This document shows, piece after piece, positions 44,284 to 53,934 of a stretch of 64,000 nt of DNA. The notes below the pieces were generated by a model, which was not told the DNA's origin, did not search any database, and was given only the letters and a program-made list of their open reading frames with translations. Made by a program: the position numbers and the translations under genes. Source of the stretch: Bacteroidota bacterium (GTDB lineage: Bacteria > Bacteroidota > Bacteroidia > AKYH767-A > 2013-40CM-41-45); assembly GCA_016720655.1 (NCBI GenBank), contig JADKKE010000032.1, positions 930,001 to 994,000 on the forward strand. The letters are read 5' to 3'. The first letter of the stretch is position 1; every line of letters starts with the position of its first letter.

Positions 44284-44739
44284 ATGATAAACGCTATTGA
44301 TGTTCGCATAAGAAAATTTATTGCTCAAAATCAAACCCTCACACTCGCAACAAGTCAGGGAGAAATTCCGTATTGCTGTTCATTGTTTTATGCATTTGAA
44401 GAATCCGAAGGCCTTCTGTTTTTTATGTCTTCCAGGGAATCCAGGCATGGAAAAGAAATGAATTTGAATTCACACATCTCCGGTACAATATTGAACGGAG
44501 AACAGTCCGTTTTACGATTGCAGGGGATTCAATTTTCCGGAGAAGCATTTTTCCTTCCCAAGGAAATGGAGTCCAAAGCACGAAAGACGTACCTGCAAAA
44601 ATTCCCGATTGCCCGTTTGAATCCTTCTGAATTATGGTATATCCGTTTGGACTGGATTAAAATGACCGATAATACACTTGGATTTGGAACAAAATTAATA
44701 TGGGAACGCGAGTTGGCAATCCACCAGGCTGCATCCTGA
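44284..44739 (+). CDS. Pyridoxamine 5'-phosphate oxidase-fold protein (YhbP/UPF0306-like)
   Basis: The 151-residue protein resembles the flavin-reductase-like split-barrel family: IRKFIAQNQTLTLATSQGEIPYCCSLFYAFEESEGLLFFMSS, then HISGTIL and LQGIQFSGEAFFL, as in YhbP. These small proteins bind FMN, heme or other cofactors, and their physiological role is mostly unknown. It is single, with its own Crp/Fnr-type promoter, which suggests a redox or heme-linked role. A pair of Cys (CC at about 31-32) is a further feature. Confidence 0.6.
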   Translation: MINAIDVRIRKFIAQNQTLTLATSQGEIPYCCSLFYAFEESEGLLFFMSSRESRHGKEMNLNSHISGTILNGEQSVLRLQGIQFSGEAFFLPKEMESKARKTYLQKFPIARLNPSELWYIRLDWIKMTDNTLGFGTKLIWERELAIHQAAS

Positions 44740-44904
44740 TTTTTCTCCGAATTACTTTCTTGAATTGGACTTAATTCATGAGGTGAATTCAAATTCATAA
44801 ATTTGAGATCCCGTTCATTCTCCAATCTGCAATCTAAAATCAACAATTCTCATCGATCACCTTGGTACAGAATTCCTTTAGATTCAGCTACTATTTTTAG
44901 GGCT

Positions 44905-45582
44905 ATGAAAGTTTTGATAATTGAAGATAACAAAGAACTATCCCAATCCATGGAAGCATACCTGCAATCTGAAGGATATCTTTGTGAAGTTGCCATGGAT
45001 TTTGATTCAGCTGAAGAGAAAATCGGCCTTTATTCTTACGATTGCATACTTATCGACATTGGTTTGCCCGGCGGTAGCGGTCTCGAACTCGTGCAGCTTT
45101 TGAAAAATAAAAGATCGCAGACAGGAATTATAATTATTTCTGCAAAAGGTTCTGTAGATGACAGAATTGCCGGATTGGATTTGGGCAGTGATGATTACCT
45201 TCCAAAGCCATTTCATCTTTCTGAATTAAGTGCAAGAATGAAAGCCCTTATCCGTAGAAAAAACTTTGAAGGGAATACCGAGATCAGGCTCGAAGAGATG
45301 CACATTGATCCTTCTGCCCAACGGGTGACAATAAACGGACAGGAGCTTGTGCTCACAAAGAAGGAATACGATTTACTTTTGTATTTTGTGATGAACAAGA
45401 ACAGGGTGCTTACCAAGAATTCTATTGCCGAACACCTTTGGGGAGATAACATGGATCAGGCTGATGAATTTGATTTTATCTATACACACATTAAAAACCT
45501 AAGAAAAAAAATTATTGAGAAAGGCGGAAAAGACAGATTAGAAACTGTGTACGGAATGGGGTATAAATATTCATCTTCATGA
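44905..45582 (+). CDS. OmpR-family response regulator
   Basis: From ATG 44905 the protein has 225 residues: a receiver domain (EDNKELSQS, phospho-acceptor in CILIDIGLPG at about residue 51, KP in YLPKPFHL) and an OmpR/PhoB-type winged helix (about 130-225; LTKKEYDLLLYFVMNKNRVLTKNSIAEHLWGD). A longer frame from 44803 runs through the likely promoter (TACTATTTTTAG just before the start) and is rejected. Its stop overlaps the kinase gene (4 bp). The regulated genes are unknown; none of the neighbours is an obvious target. Confidence 0.92.
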   Translation: MKVLIIEDNKELSQSMEAYLQSEGYLCEVAMDFDSAEEKIGLYSYDCILIDIGLPGGSGLELVQLLKNKRSQTGIIIISAKGSVDDRIAGLDLGSDDYLPKPFHLSELSARMKALIRRKNFEGNTEIRLEEMHIDPSAQRVTINGQELVLTKKEYDLLLYFVMNKNRVLTKNSIAEHLWGDNMDQADEFDFIYTHIKNLRKKIIEKGGKDRLETVYGMGYKYSSS

Positions 45583-46856
45583 AGCTCCTTCAACGTGCAA
45601 CACTGTACTATGCAATAGTCTTCTTAGTACTCTTAATGGTCTTGTCTGGATTTTTCTACGGAATCATCCAGTTCTTTTTTTTGAAAAGCCTTGATGAGTC
45701 TTTGTTAAGAGAAAAACAGAAAGTTGATTATAGTTTTTCAGCGAATAAGCATCCTGATCAGTTGGTTTTTGATGCTGATGAGGAAGTTGAAATTCGACCT
45801 GTTCCGCTGCAGGAGAAACAAGCGGATAGTTATCATACAATTTATTTTAAGGATGAATGGGACACTACTTCAAGTTTGCAAGTGGAATCAGAACCACATC
45901 GTGAACTTGTAACTTTTCTTGAACACAAGGATACTTTGTACAAATTAACAATACGGAAGTCGATGATAGAATCGGAAGATCTTTTATCGAGTATTGTATT
46001 GATTGAAATCCTTGTCTTATTAATTCTTATGGGAAGTTTCCTGCTGGTGAACGTGTGGATTTCAAAAAGACTTTGGAAATCATTCTATGAAGTACTTAAT
46101 AAAATTAAAAAATATAATCTGTCGAGTGGAGATGCATTGGTTCTGGAAAAATCCTCGATTCGTGAATTTGAGGACCTCAATAGTGTTTTGCAGACAATGT
46201 CTGCAAGAATTCAAAAGGATTACCGTGTGCAAAAACAGTTTACAGAGAATGCCAGCCATGAACTTCAAACACCGCTCATGGTCATTCGTTCTAAAATTGA
46301 ATTGTTGATTCAGCGGCCGAATCTAAGCGAAGATCAAATGAGATTATTGCAGTCGATCGATAATGCCAGTCAGAAATTAAGTCACATTAATAAAGCATTA
46401 TTGCTTTTGTCACGAATTGAAAATAACCAATTTTCCAAGAATGAAAAGATCTTGCTTCAGCCTTTGATAAGTAAGATCGTGGAAAATTTTACGGATAGAG
46501 TGCATTTGAAAAAATTGAATCTGGAATTAAATGTAGCTGCAGATGCTATGCTAAATTTGGATCCAACACTGGCTGAAATACTTTTTACAAATTTGATCCA
46601 AAATGCTGTGAGACACAATTTTCACGGAGGATCAATTAAAATAGTTGTTCGACAGGGCAAAGCTGAATTCTCAAATACCGGTGAAGTACTTGATTTTGAT
46701 CAGCAGGCGGTGTTTGAACGATTCAGAAAGTCAATAAAAAGTGATGAGGGAACGGGATTGGGGTTGGCGATCGTTAAAGAGATTTGTAATGTTGGAGGAA
46801 TAACTATTGACTACAAGTATGAATCGAATCAGCATTTCTTTATTCTTACCTGGTAA
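45579..46856 (+). CDS. Two-helix membrane sensor histidine kinase
   Basis: The 425-residue protein has two membrane helices (about residues 8-31 and 143-165) around a periplasmic sensor of about 110 residues, a linker, a HisKA domain with ASHELQTPLMVIRSK (H about 229) and a HATPase domain with NLIQNAVRHN and GTGLGLAIVKEIC. The ATP-lid G1 box is shorter than usual: between the N-box and the GTGLGL block the sequence goes quickly through EFSNTGE. It pairs with the response regulator through a 4-bp overlap. Confidence 0.9.
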   Translation: MKLLQRATLYYAIVFLVLLMVLSGFFYGIIQFFFLKSLDESLLREKQKVDYSFSANKHPDQLVFDADEEVEIRPVPLQEKQADSYHTIYFKDEWDTTSSLQVESEPHRELVTFLEHKDTLYKLTIRKSMIESEDLLSSIVLIEILVLLILMGSFLLVNVWISKRLWKSFYEVLNKIKKYNLSSGDALVLEKSSIREFEDLNSVLQTMSARIQKDYRVQKQFTENASHELQTPLMVIRSKIELLIQRPNLSEDQMRLLQSIDNASQKLSHINKALLLLSRIENNQFSKNEKILLQPLISKIVENFTDRVHLKKLNLELNVAADAMLNLDPTLAEILFTNLIQNAVRHNFHGGSIKIVVRQGKAEFSNTGEVLDFDQQAVFERFRKSIKSDEGTGLGLAIVKEICNVGGITIDYKYESNQHFFILTW

Positions 46857-46945
46857 AAACAGAATTTCTTTAGAATGAGATACTATTTTTGAAACATAGT
46901 TTTCATTTAATAATTTGTAAGTGAAATTTTAAAAAAAACAAATCC

Positions 46946-47437
46946 ATGAACACCACACACATTCATTTATTATTAAATCACGTTGCAATTCTGGGTGCAC
47001 TTTTTTCTGTCATTCTTTTGCTGGCAGGTATGTTCATTAAGTCAGATATCTTGAAGAAAACGGCTTTGCTTGGATTTGTGTTGGCTGCTCTTGCCTCTAT
47101 TCCGGTGTTTCTGACAGGAGAACCTGCTGAAGAATCAGTAGAACATCTACCGGGGATTGTTGAGGCAACAATACATGAACATGAAGAATCAGCTGAATTT
47201 TCTATCTGGGCAATTGAAGCACTAGGAGCCTTTTCTTTGTTGGGCTTTATTATGATGTTCCGTGGATCTTCCATAAAATCCGGTTTCATGGGACTGGTTC
47301 TGATTTTATCCCTCATTGCAGCCGGTTCAATTTCGTATACCGGATATCTTGGAGGGAAAATTCGTCACACGGAATTATCGCCTACTAGTGGAGTTCCTGT
47401 AAATTCCGGAGGAGAAGCGGAAGAAGAAGATGATTGA
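46946..47437 (+). CDS. Four-helix membrane protein with conserved His, DUF2231-like
   Basis: The 163-residue protein has four membrane helices and begins HIHLLLNHVAILGALFSVILLLAG, which resembles DUF2231 and related proteins that start with an H-x-x-x-x-H pattern. Further His occur at helix ends (EHLPGI, IHEHEESAEF, GKIRHTEL), a pattern suitable for heme b binding. The C-terminus is a short Glu/Asp-rich tail. A TAnnTTTG element (TATTTTTG, 46884-46891) is upstream. Function unknown. Confidence 0.7.
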   Translation: MNTTHIHLLLNHVAILGALFSVILLLAGMFIKSDILKKTALLGFVLAALASIPVFLTGEPAEESVEHLPGIVEATIHEHEESAEFSIWAIEALGAFSLLGFIMMFRGSSIKSGFMGLVLILSLIAAGSISYTGYLGGKIRHTELSPTSGVPVNSGGEAEEEDD

Positions 47438-47594
47438 TGTAAAAAAATATCTTGTATTCTGTAATTTCCATTTTGGAACAATAAAGTGATTGGAATTTTC
47501 CAGTTTTTGTACTCCCCCGGATGCTGCATTTATTTCATTTCCGGGTGCCCGATTGTCATTGATATTTCAGGTTTTATTATTTCAGTCTTTATCC

Positions 47595-47636
47595 TGACAT
47601 TTGTCATCCCGCCAATGCGTGTCATGGCTACTTTTG
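47595..47636 (+). promoter_or_regulatory. Crp/Fnr-type site and promoter of queD-hemN
   Basis: TGACATTTGTCA (47595-47606) is followed by TACTTTTG (47629-47636, perfect TAnnTTTG) at 28.5 bp from the centre. Transcription would start near 47643, between this element and the queD start. The upstream gap (47438-47594) otherwise holds only a CCCGGA/TCCGGG hairpin (47516-47545). Confidence 0.55.
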
Positions 47637-47654
47637 TTTAATAAAACCAATATC

Positions 47655-48098
47655 TTGAAAATCAGAATCACAAAACAGTTCCCTTTTGAAATGGCCCATG
47701 CCCTGTACGGTTATGACGGACCTTGTAAGAATATTCACGGGCATTCCTATCGTTTGGAAGTGACCTTGATTGGGGAACCGAAGAATGATTCTGCGGTTGC
47801 TAAAAATGGAATGGTAATGGATTTTACAGACCTGAAAGCAATTGTGAAAACGAATATTGTCGATGTATTCGATCATGCATTAGTACTCAATGGAAATTCA
47901 CCCCATCGTTCAATTCCTGATTTGGATACCACATTTGAAAAAGTAATTTTTGTTGACTATCAGCCGACATGTGAAAACTTGCTGGCTGATTTTAAGAATA
48001 GAATTATATCATTGATACCTTCTGAAGTTGAGTTAAAAGTCATCCGATTGCATGAAACAGCAAGTTCCTATGCAGAATGGAGAGCTGAAGACAATTAA
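47655..48098 (+). CDS. queD: 6-carboxytetrahydropterin synthase / PTPS-like enzyme
   Basis: The protein begins at a TTG (MKIRITKQFPFEMAHALYGYDGPCKNIHGHSY) and has 147 residues. Zinc ligands are H15, H28 and H30, and the catalytic Cys is C24. The VFDHALVLN and QPTCENLLADF blocks and the final LHETASSYAEW are characteristic of QueD/PTPS. A longer frame from 47601 begins inside the operator and -7 element, so it is rejected. QueD makes the queuosine precursor. It is 6 bp upstream of hemN in a shared operon. Confidence 0.85.
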   Translation: MKIRITKQFPFEMAHALYGYDGPCKNIHGHSYRLEVTLIGEPKNDSAVAKNGMVMDFTDLKAIVKTNIVDVFDHALVLNGNSPHRSIPDLDTTFEKVIFVDYQPTCENLLADFKNRIISLIPSEVELKVIRLHETASSYAEWRAEDN

Positions 48099-48104
48099 AA
48101 AAAA

Positions 48105-49462
48105 ATGGATATTCAATTAACACGAAAGTATAATGTTGCAGGTCCACGTTATACAAGCTATCCCACAGTTCCATACTGGGACAATTCCCCATCGGTTGAA
48201 GATTGGTACAAACTTGTTAAAGACACTTTTCTCGCCACTAACGATAAAGAAGGAATAAGCTTATACATTCATTTGCCTTTTTGTGAAAGCCTTTGTACGT
48301 ATTGTGGATGCAATACGAGAATCACTGTAAATCATGCTGTAGAAGTTCCATACATTGATACCGTTTTGAAAGAATGGGAGATGTATCTGAAGCAGTTTCC
48401 CGGTAAACCCAGAATCAAGGAGATTCATCTCGGAGGCGGTACGCCGACTTTTTCAGTTGTGAAAATCTCGAAAAATTGATTCTTGGTATCTTGAAAGATT
48501 CGGAGATTGCTCCTGATCATGAATTTGGTTTTGAAGGCCATCCGAATTATACACATGTTGAACAACTCCAAAAATTGTACGATCTCGGATTTAGAAGAGT
48601 CAGTTTCGGTATTCAGGATTTTGATCAGAAAGTTCAGTACATCATCCATAGAACGCAGACTTTTGAGCAAGTTAAAATTGTTACGGAGGCAGCCCGAAGA
48701 ATTGGTTACGAATCCGTGAACTACGATCTGATTTATGGATTGCCTTTGCAAACAATGGCGACAATTATTGATACAATTGAAAAAGTCCGGGAACTCAAGC
48801 CTGATCGAATTGCGTTTTACAGTTATGCTCACGTGCCTTGGTTAAAACCAGGACAGAGGAGATTTACCGAAGATGATCTGCCGAAAGGTGAAGAAAAGCG
48901 TGCACTCTATGAAAAAGGCAGATTAATGCTCGAAGATTCTGGTTACCTCGAAATTGGAATGGATCATTTTTCCTTACCGGGTGATTCATTGTACAAGGCT
49001 TATTCCGAAAAAAAATTGCATCGAAATTTTATGGGCTATACAACTACCAATACTCGACTCCTGCTCGGACTCGGAGTGTCAAGTATTGGTGATTCCTGGA
49101 CGGGATTCGCCCAAAACGTGAAAGTGTTCGAGGACTATGTTCAGATGGTGAATGATGGGCAGTTGCCAATTGTGCGAGGTCACATTCTCAGTGATGAAGA
49201 TCTTGTTCTTCGCAGGCATATCCTCAATCTCATGTGTCATTTTGAGACCTCTTGGGAAAATGCTGCCGATCAGTCTGAAGCATTGTATGAAGGACTTGAT
49301 CGTCTCAGTGAAATGATCAAGGATGAACTCCTGGTACTTCATCCTTTCCGTCTGGAAGTAACAGAAAAAGGAAGAGCATTTGTACGGAATATTTGTATGG
49401 CATTGGATGCAAGATTGTGGAGAAAGCAACCCGAATCTCAGATTTTTAGTCAGACTGTCTGA
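48105..49462 (+). pseudogene. hemN: Oxygen-independent coproporphyrinogen III dehydrogenase, frameshifted
   Basis: Two frames joined by one extra T in the five-T run at 48449-48453 give a full HemN of about 453 residues. The join restores GGGTPTFFSCENLEKLIL, the family sequence. The radical-SAM cluster is CESLCTYCGC (C60, C64, C67, plus C69). The first frame stops at 48479 after 124 residues. Further blocks (FGIQDF, YESVNYDLIYGLPLQT, FSLPGDSLYKA) confirm HemN rather than HemW. This makes heme without oxygen. As the gene is otherwise intact and important for anaerobic heme synthesis, a base-call error is more likely than a pseudogene. Confidence 0.75.
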
Positions 49463-49567
49463 AAAGTTAATTGCTCTGATAGCGAGTGTCCCCAGTTTTT
49501 TTGAAATAAGGGCCAACCGGTGACGACTTGACCTGTAGCGTGTCAAATGTTACCTTCGCCATCCTTC

Positions 49568-50665
49568 ATGGCCCGGCATCGACTTCTTTGGATTTTCTTG
49601 TTTTCCCTTATTTCGTCTGATATTCTGGCAGGAATTTCGGCCAATGATACCCTTTCAGATTCTGAAACATCTCGTTTTTTGGTTTTTCCATTTGGTATTC
49701 GCTCTCCGGAGACCAAATGGGGGATTGGTTTGGCAACAGCCTTTTTTTTCAAGGCCAATCAGAAAGAAACAGATTTAAGAACATCCGATGTAAATATCGT
49801 TGCTCTGGCAACACAAAAGCAACAATTGGTACTGGTGCTGAATGCAGTCGTTTTTTCGTCAATGGAAAAACGAATTTTGCGTATGCAGACCTCTTACAGT
49901 TATTATCCGGATAAAACCTGGGGAATTGGAAATCATTCCCCTGAGGATTCGAAAGAAAGCTACGATTACAAACAGTTTTTTTTTAATCCACAGATTTTAC
50001 ACCGCTTGCATAAGAATTTGTACCTCGGTGCCAGCTATGAATTCCAACATATTCACGATTTTAGCTACACTGCAGGTGGTGTTTTTGATTCGCAACATAT
50101 TGCCGGCAAAAACGGTGGAAAAGTCGGCGGCTTCGGTTTGCTTTTGACCTGGGACAAACGGAACAATGCATACAGTCCGAGTAAAGGATTTTTTGCAGAG
50201 TTAAATTTTACATCCTTTGACAGAGAAATTGGAAGTGATTATGGGTTCACTACATTGACATTTGATATTCGAAAATTCATTCCGTGGAGAACAAATAGTG
50301 TTCTCGCTCTGCAGGGAATTTACAAAAGTAGTGAAGGAAATATTCCAATCCGGAATCTTTCAGCACTCGGTGGACCGGAAATCATGCGAGGTTATTACAA
50401 AGGACGATTTGCTGATAAATCCTATTCTGCTATTCAGGCAGAATGGAGGCAATATTTATTTTGGAGAATGGGTGTGGTGGGATTTGTTGGAGCAGGAGAA
50501 GTAAGTCCGGAATTAGATCAGTACTCTCTGCCTGGAATTCACTTTACGTATGGATGTGGGCTGCGGCTTATGATTAAAGAACGTGAAAAATTGAATCTTC
50601 GCATCGATTATGGCTGGTCAAAAGAATCGCATGGACTTTATGTTATGATTAAAGAGGCGTTTTGA
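49568..50665 (+). CDS. Omp85/BamA-family outer-membrane barrel protein
   Basis: From ATG 49568 the 365-residue protein has a signal peptide (RLLWIFLFSLISSDILA) and then a beta-rich domain: FPFGIRSPETKWGIG at the start, GGFGLLLTWDKRNNAYSPSKGFFAELNFT and the block LSALGGPEIMRGYYKGRFADKSY, which carries the R-G-x-x-x-G-type motif of the Omp85 barrel. No POTRA domain is present. C-terminal Phe (MIKEAF). It resembles the short BamA/TamA-like proteins of Bacteroidota, whose clients are unknown. A longer frame from 49547 is possible but lacks signal-peptide support. Confidence 0.75.
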   Translation: MARHRLLWIFLFSLISSDILAGISANDTLSDSETSRFLVFPFGIRSPETKWGIGLATAFFFKANQKETDLRTSDVNIVALATQKQQLVLVLNAVVFSSMEKRILRMQTSYSYYPDKTWGIGNHSPEDSKESYDYKQFFFNPQILHRLHKNLYLGASYEFQHIHDFSYTAGGVFDSQHIAGKNGGKVGGFGLLLTWDKRNNAYSPSKGFFAELNFTSFDREIGSDYGFTTLTFDIRKFIPWRTNSVLALQGIYKSSEGNIPIRNLSALGGPEIMRGYYKGRFADKSYSAIQAEWRQYLFWRMGVVGFVGAGEVSPELDQYSLPGIHFTYGCGLRLMIKEREKLNLRIDYGWSKESHGLYVMIKEAF

Positions 50666-50674
50666 TGAGCTGCG

Positions 50675-50789
50675 AAATTAGAATTTAGAATTATGAATTA
50701 TGAGTTGAGAGTTATGAGTTAGTTGTGCGCTATTAAATAATTAATAATGCTTTCGCCGATTCAATCTACAATCTACAATCTACAATCAA
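50675..50789. repeat. Degenerate GAATTATGA and AATCTACA repeats
   Basis: ATGAATTATGAGTTGAGAG-type units (50689-50720) are followed by a TTAATAATG stretch and then three CAATCTACA-like copies (50762-50787) before the PPK2 gene. Confidence 0.65.
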
Positions 50790-50805
50790 AAATAAAATCT
50801 TTCCC

Positions 50806-51558
50806 ATGCCAAAATTAATTTTAAATAAAATTTCCACCCGCGCACCGAAGGAGTTGAGCAAAGAAAAAATCAAGAAGGAAATTTCAAAGCTTCAGGATCA
50901 GCTGGCGGAATTGCAGAATTTATTATTTGCATCAGCTTCACATTCGCTACTTGTAATACTTCAGGGTATGGATGCAGCCGGAAAAGATGGAGCAATCAGT
51001 AATGTTTTCGAGTCTGTGAATCCGATGGGATGCAGAGTAATTTCATTCAAGCGTCCCACTGAATTGGAAATGAAGCACGATTTTCTCTGGAGAATTCATC
51101 AGGTAGTGCCGGAAAAAGGAATGATGCATGTGTTTAATCGTTCTCATTATGAAGATGTGATTATTCAACGCGTACACAAGTGGGTGGATGAACCGACAAT
51201 CAAAAAACGTTTCCATCAAATTAATGAATTCGAAAGATTGTTGTCCGAATCGAATACGGTTGTTTTAAAATTCTACCTCCACATTTCAAAGGAGGAACAA
51301 ATTGAACGTCTTAATGAGCGCCTGCACGATCCTTCAAAAATGTGGAAGCACAATGAAAATGATCTGAAGGAAAGAGATTTCTGGCCTCAATACATGAAAG
51401 CTTACGAAGATGCATTTGCAAATTGCTCCGAAATAATTCCCTGGAATATTGTTCCTGCAGATCAAAATTGGTACAAAGAATATTTGATTCTCAAGAAAGT
51501 GGTGGAAGCATTGCAGGCCTTAAAATTAAAGTATCCGGGTTTGAAAAAAGAAGGTTGA
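50806..51558 (+). CDS. ppk2: Polyphosphate kinase 2 family protein
   Basis: The 250-residue protein has the PPK2 Walker A GMDAAGKDG (54-62), Walker B-like NRSHYEDV (111-118) and the lid region KFYLHISKEEQIERLNERLHDPSKMWKHNENDLKERDFWPQY. PPK2 enzymes transfer phosphate between polyphosphate and nucleotides. Length and motifs fit class III or I; the specific nucleotide (ADP or AMP) is not clear from sequence. An upstream repeat array separates it from the barrel gene. Confidence 0.92.
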   Translation: MPKLILNKISTRAPKELSKEKIKKEISKLQDQLAELQNLLFASASHSLLVILQGMDAAGKDGAISNVFESVNPMGCRVISFKRPTELEMKHDFLWRIHQVVPEKGMMHVFNRSHYEDVIIQRVHKWVDEPTIKKRFHQINEFERLLSESNTVVLKFYLHISKEEQIERLNERLHDPSKMWKHNENDLKERDFWPQYMKAYEDAFANCSEIIPWNIVPADQNWYKEYLILKKVVEALQALKLKYPGLKKEG

Positions 51559-51703
51559 TTGCGACAGGAATTCGATTCTAATTACGAGTAAAAAGTAGTG
51601 TGTTCATTTTTAATGATTTGAAGCATGACGGATACCCTTGTCATTCTCCACATCCTCTTTATCTTGCATCGTTTCAACATAAAATTTATCCAATACCACC
51701 ACC

Positions 51704-53344
51704 ATGCTTTCAGCCATAGAAATTTCGCGCAATACAAAGCTCGACTCAGTCGGAACTCTTGCTTCAAAACTGGGAATTAATCCTGATGAAATTGTACCCT
51801 ATGGAAGGTACATTGCAAAAGTTCCATTGACATACATGAATGATGACAAAATCAAAAAAAGCAATTTGATTCTTGTTACTGCTATTACACCGACGAAAGC
51901 CGGGATTGGGAAAACGGTTACTTCTATTTCGCTTTCATTGGGGTTGAATAAAATTGGGAAAAAGGCTTCGGTAGCTCTACGGGAACCCAGCCTCGGACCG
52001 TGTTTCGGAATGAAGGGTGGAGCAACCGGCGGTGGATATGCGCAAGTGCTTCCCATGGATGCAATCAATCTCCATTTCACTGGCGATTTTCATGCGATTA
52101 CTTCTGCTCACAACATGATTTCAGCATTGCTGGATAATCACCAGTATCAGTTTCACAATAAACCCGAGCAGCTCGAATCCATTGTGTGGAAAAGAGTACT
52201 CGATGTAAATGACCGCACACTCAGGAATATCATAACAGGACTTGGACAAGGAAGCCGTACCGATTTGGTTGAAACCGGTTTTGACATCACACCAGCTTCT
52301 GAAATCATGGCATTGTTTTGTCTGGCCACTAGTCTTGATGACCTTGAAAGAAGAATTGAAAGTGTTGTGCTTGGTTACAAACAAGACAAATCTCCTTTTA
52401 CAGTGAAGGATCTTGGAGTTGCCGGAGCAATTACTGTTTTGTTGAAAGATGCATTGATGCCGAATCTGGTTCAGACTACGGAAAATACACCGGCTTTTGT
52501 TCATGGCGGCCCTTTTGCAAATATTGCACACGGATGCAATTCACTGATCGCAACAAAAATGGCATTGTCACTCACTGATTACGTTGTGACTGAAGCAGGA
52601 TTCGGAAGTGACCTTGGTGCTGAGAAATTTCTCGACATTAAATGCAGACTTGCCGGACTCCAGCCCAAAGCAACCGTCCTGGTGTTGAGTACGCAGGCTT
52701 TGAAATTGCATGGTGGAGTACCTTATGAGGAAACGAAGAAACCGGACCTTTCGTCGATGCAAAAAGGAATACCGAATCTTGAACGTCACGTAGAAAATTT
52801 AAGAGCTTTTGGACAGAGTGTAGTAGTTTCACTCAATCACTATCCTTTTGATTCCGATGATGAAATTGAATATATCCGCAACTGGTGTAAGGACAAGAGT
52901 GTATCGTTTGTTGTGAATTATGGTTTTGAAAGAGGTGGAGAAGGTGCAAGTGATTTGGCAAGAGCTGTAGTGAAAGTAATTGAAGAAACTCCATCTTCAC
53001 CTATTTTGTTCACTTATGATGATGTAGATCCATTGAAATTAAAAATCGAAAAAATTGCAAAGAAAATTTATCACGCCGGTCATGTAGTTCTTGGACCCAA
53101 AGCAGAAACCAAGCTCAAAAAATTCGAGCGTTTGGGATGGGCCCGGCTTCCGGTTTGTATCGCTAAAACACAATACTCTTTCAGCGATGATCCCAAAATG
53201 ATCAATGCACCAAAAGATTTTACACTCACTATCCAGGATGTTGTGATTAATGCAGGAGCGGGATTTATTGTTGCAATTGCAGGAGAAATAATGCGAATGC
53301 CCGGTTTACCGAAGACCCACAAGCTGTTCGGATCCGGCTTGTGA
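51704..53344 (+). CDS. fhs: Formate--tetrahydrofolate ligase
   Basis: The 546-residue protein contains the ATP site TPTKAGIGKTVTSISLSLGLNKIGK, the folate/substrate block ALREPSLGPCFGMKGGATGGGYAQVLPMD and LHFTGDFHAITSAHNMISALLDN, diagnostic of formate-THF ligase. It forms 10-formyl-THF from formate and ATP. Length fits the family (about 555). It could serve one-carbon supply, since a reductive formate source such as pyruvate formate-lyase is not visible here. Convergent with the next gene, 36 bp away, with no clear hairpin. Confidence 0.95.
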   Translation: MLSAIEISRNTKLDSVGTLASKLGINPDEIVPYGRYIAKVPLTYMNDDKIKKSNLILVTAITPTKAGIGKTVTSISLSLGLNKIGKKASVALREPSLGPCFGMKGGATGGGYAQVLPMDAINLHFTGDFHAITSAHNMISALLDNHQYQFHNKPEQLESIVWKRVLDVNDRTLRNIITGLGQGSRTDLVETGFDITPASEIMALFCLATSLDDLERRIESVVLGYKQDKSPFTVKDLGVAGAITVLLKDALMPNLVQTTENTPAFVHGGPFANIAHGCNSLIATKMALSLTDYVVTEAGFGSDLGAEKFLDIKCRLAGLQPKATVLVLSTQALKLHGGVPYEETKKPDLSSMQKGIPNLERHVENLRAFGQSVVVSLNHYPFDSDDEIEYIRNWCKDKSVSFVVNYGFERGGEGASDLARAVVKVIEETPSSPILFTYDDVDPLKLKIEKIAKKIYHAGHVVLGPKAETKLKKFERLGWARLPVCIAKTQYSFSDDPKMINAPKDFTLTIQDVVINAGAGFIVAIAGEIMRMPGLPKTHKLFGSGL

Positions 53345-53380
53345 ATGGAGAAATAGAAGGCTTGAGTTGAGAAACCAATG

Positions 53381-53917
53381 TTATTGTTTGATGCGTTCGT
53401 ACCAGTTTTGTACAAGTCCGCTTGAATACGAAACAGAATGCAAAAGCTGTAATTTCATGTTTGGCCTTCCGGGTTTGAACAAAGGAATCCCGTCACCGAT
53501 AAAGACGGGTACTGTCGATAGAATATATCTGTCAATCAAATCCAGTTTCATCAGTGCATCTACCAGCGCTGCTCCACCGTCTATAAAAATATTTTTGCCT
53601 TCTTGATCCAATAAATTACGGATCAATTCTCCGGGGTCTTTGTTCCAGAATTCTACATTTTCATCTTTTCCTTGTTTTGTTTTTGTTACGACAAAACATT
53701 TTTTGTTTTTATGAGGAAAATCAATTCCAAAACTGAGTACTTTATCGTAGGTTTTTCTTCCCATGACAACCGTATCAATTGATTTGGTGAATTCCAGATA
53801 TCCATAATCTTCAGAAGGATTTTCGACGAGTGATAAAAAGTCAAGGCTGCCATCATTGCCTGCAATATATCCATCCAGACTAACAGCAATGTATAAAATG
53901 ATTTTTCGATCAGTCAT
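53381..53917 (-). CDS. RibD C-terminal-like / dihydrofolate reductase-family protein
   Basis: The 178-residue protein has the pattern KIILYIAVSLDGYIAGNDGSLDFL, DTVVMGRKTYDKVLSF and KNIFIDGGAALVDALMKLDLIDRYILSTVPVFIGDGIPLF. This is the RibD-C/DHFR-like family often seen as YyaP/YwjB-type proteins in Firmicutes and Bacteroidota. It binds NADPH by family. The substrate is unknown; it is not the dedicated DHFR or the riboflavin reductase. The gene lies 17 bp downstream of the esterase on the same strand. Confidence 0.85.
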   Translation of the reverse strand: MTDRKIILYIAVSLDGYIAGNDGSLDFLSLVENPSEDYGYLEFTKSIDTVVMGRKTYDKVLSFGIDFPHKNKKCFVVTKTKQGKDENVEFWNKDPGELIRNLLDQEGKNIFIDGGAALVDALMKLDLIDRYILSTVPVFIGDGIPLFKPGRPNMKLQLLHSVSYSSGLVQNWYERIKQ

Positions 53918-53934
53918 TTAGTGGTGCCCTTAGA

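Noticed and set aside
49520..49560. TTGAC-N8-GTCAA upstream of the Omp85 gene as a regulon site
   Set aside because: The spacing does not match TGA-N6-TCA and no TAnnTTTG is at the usual offset.
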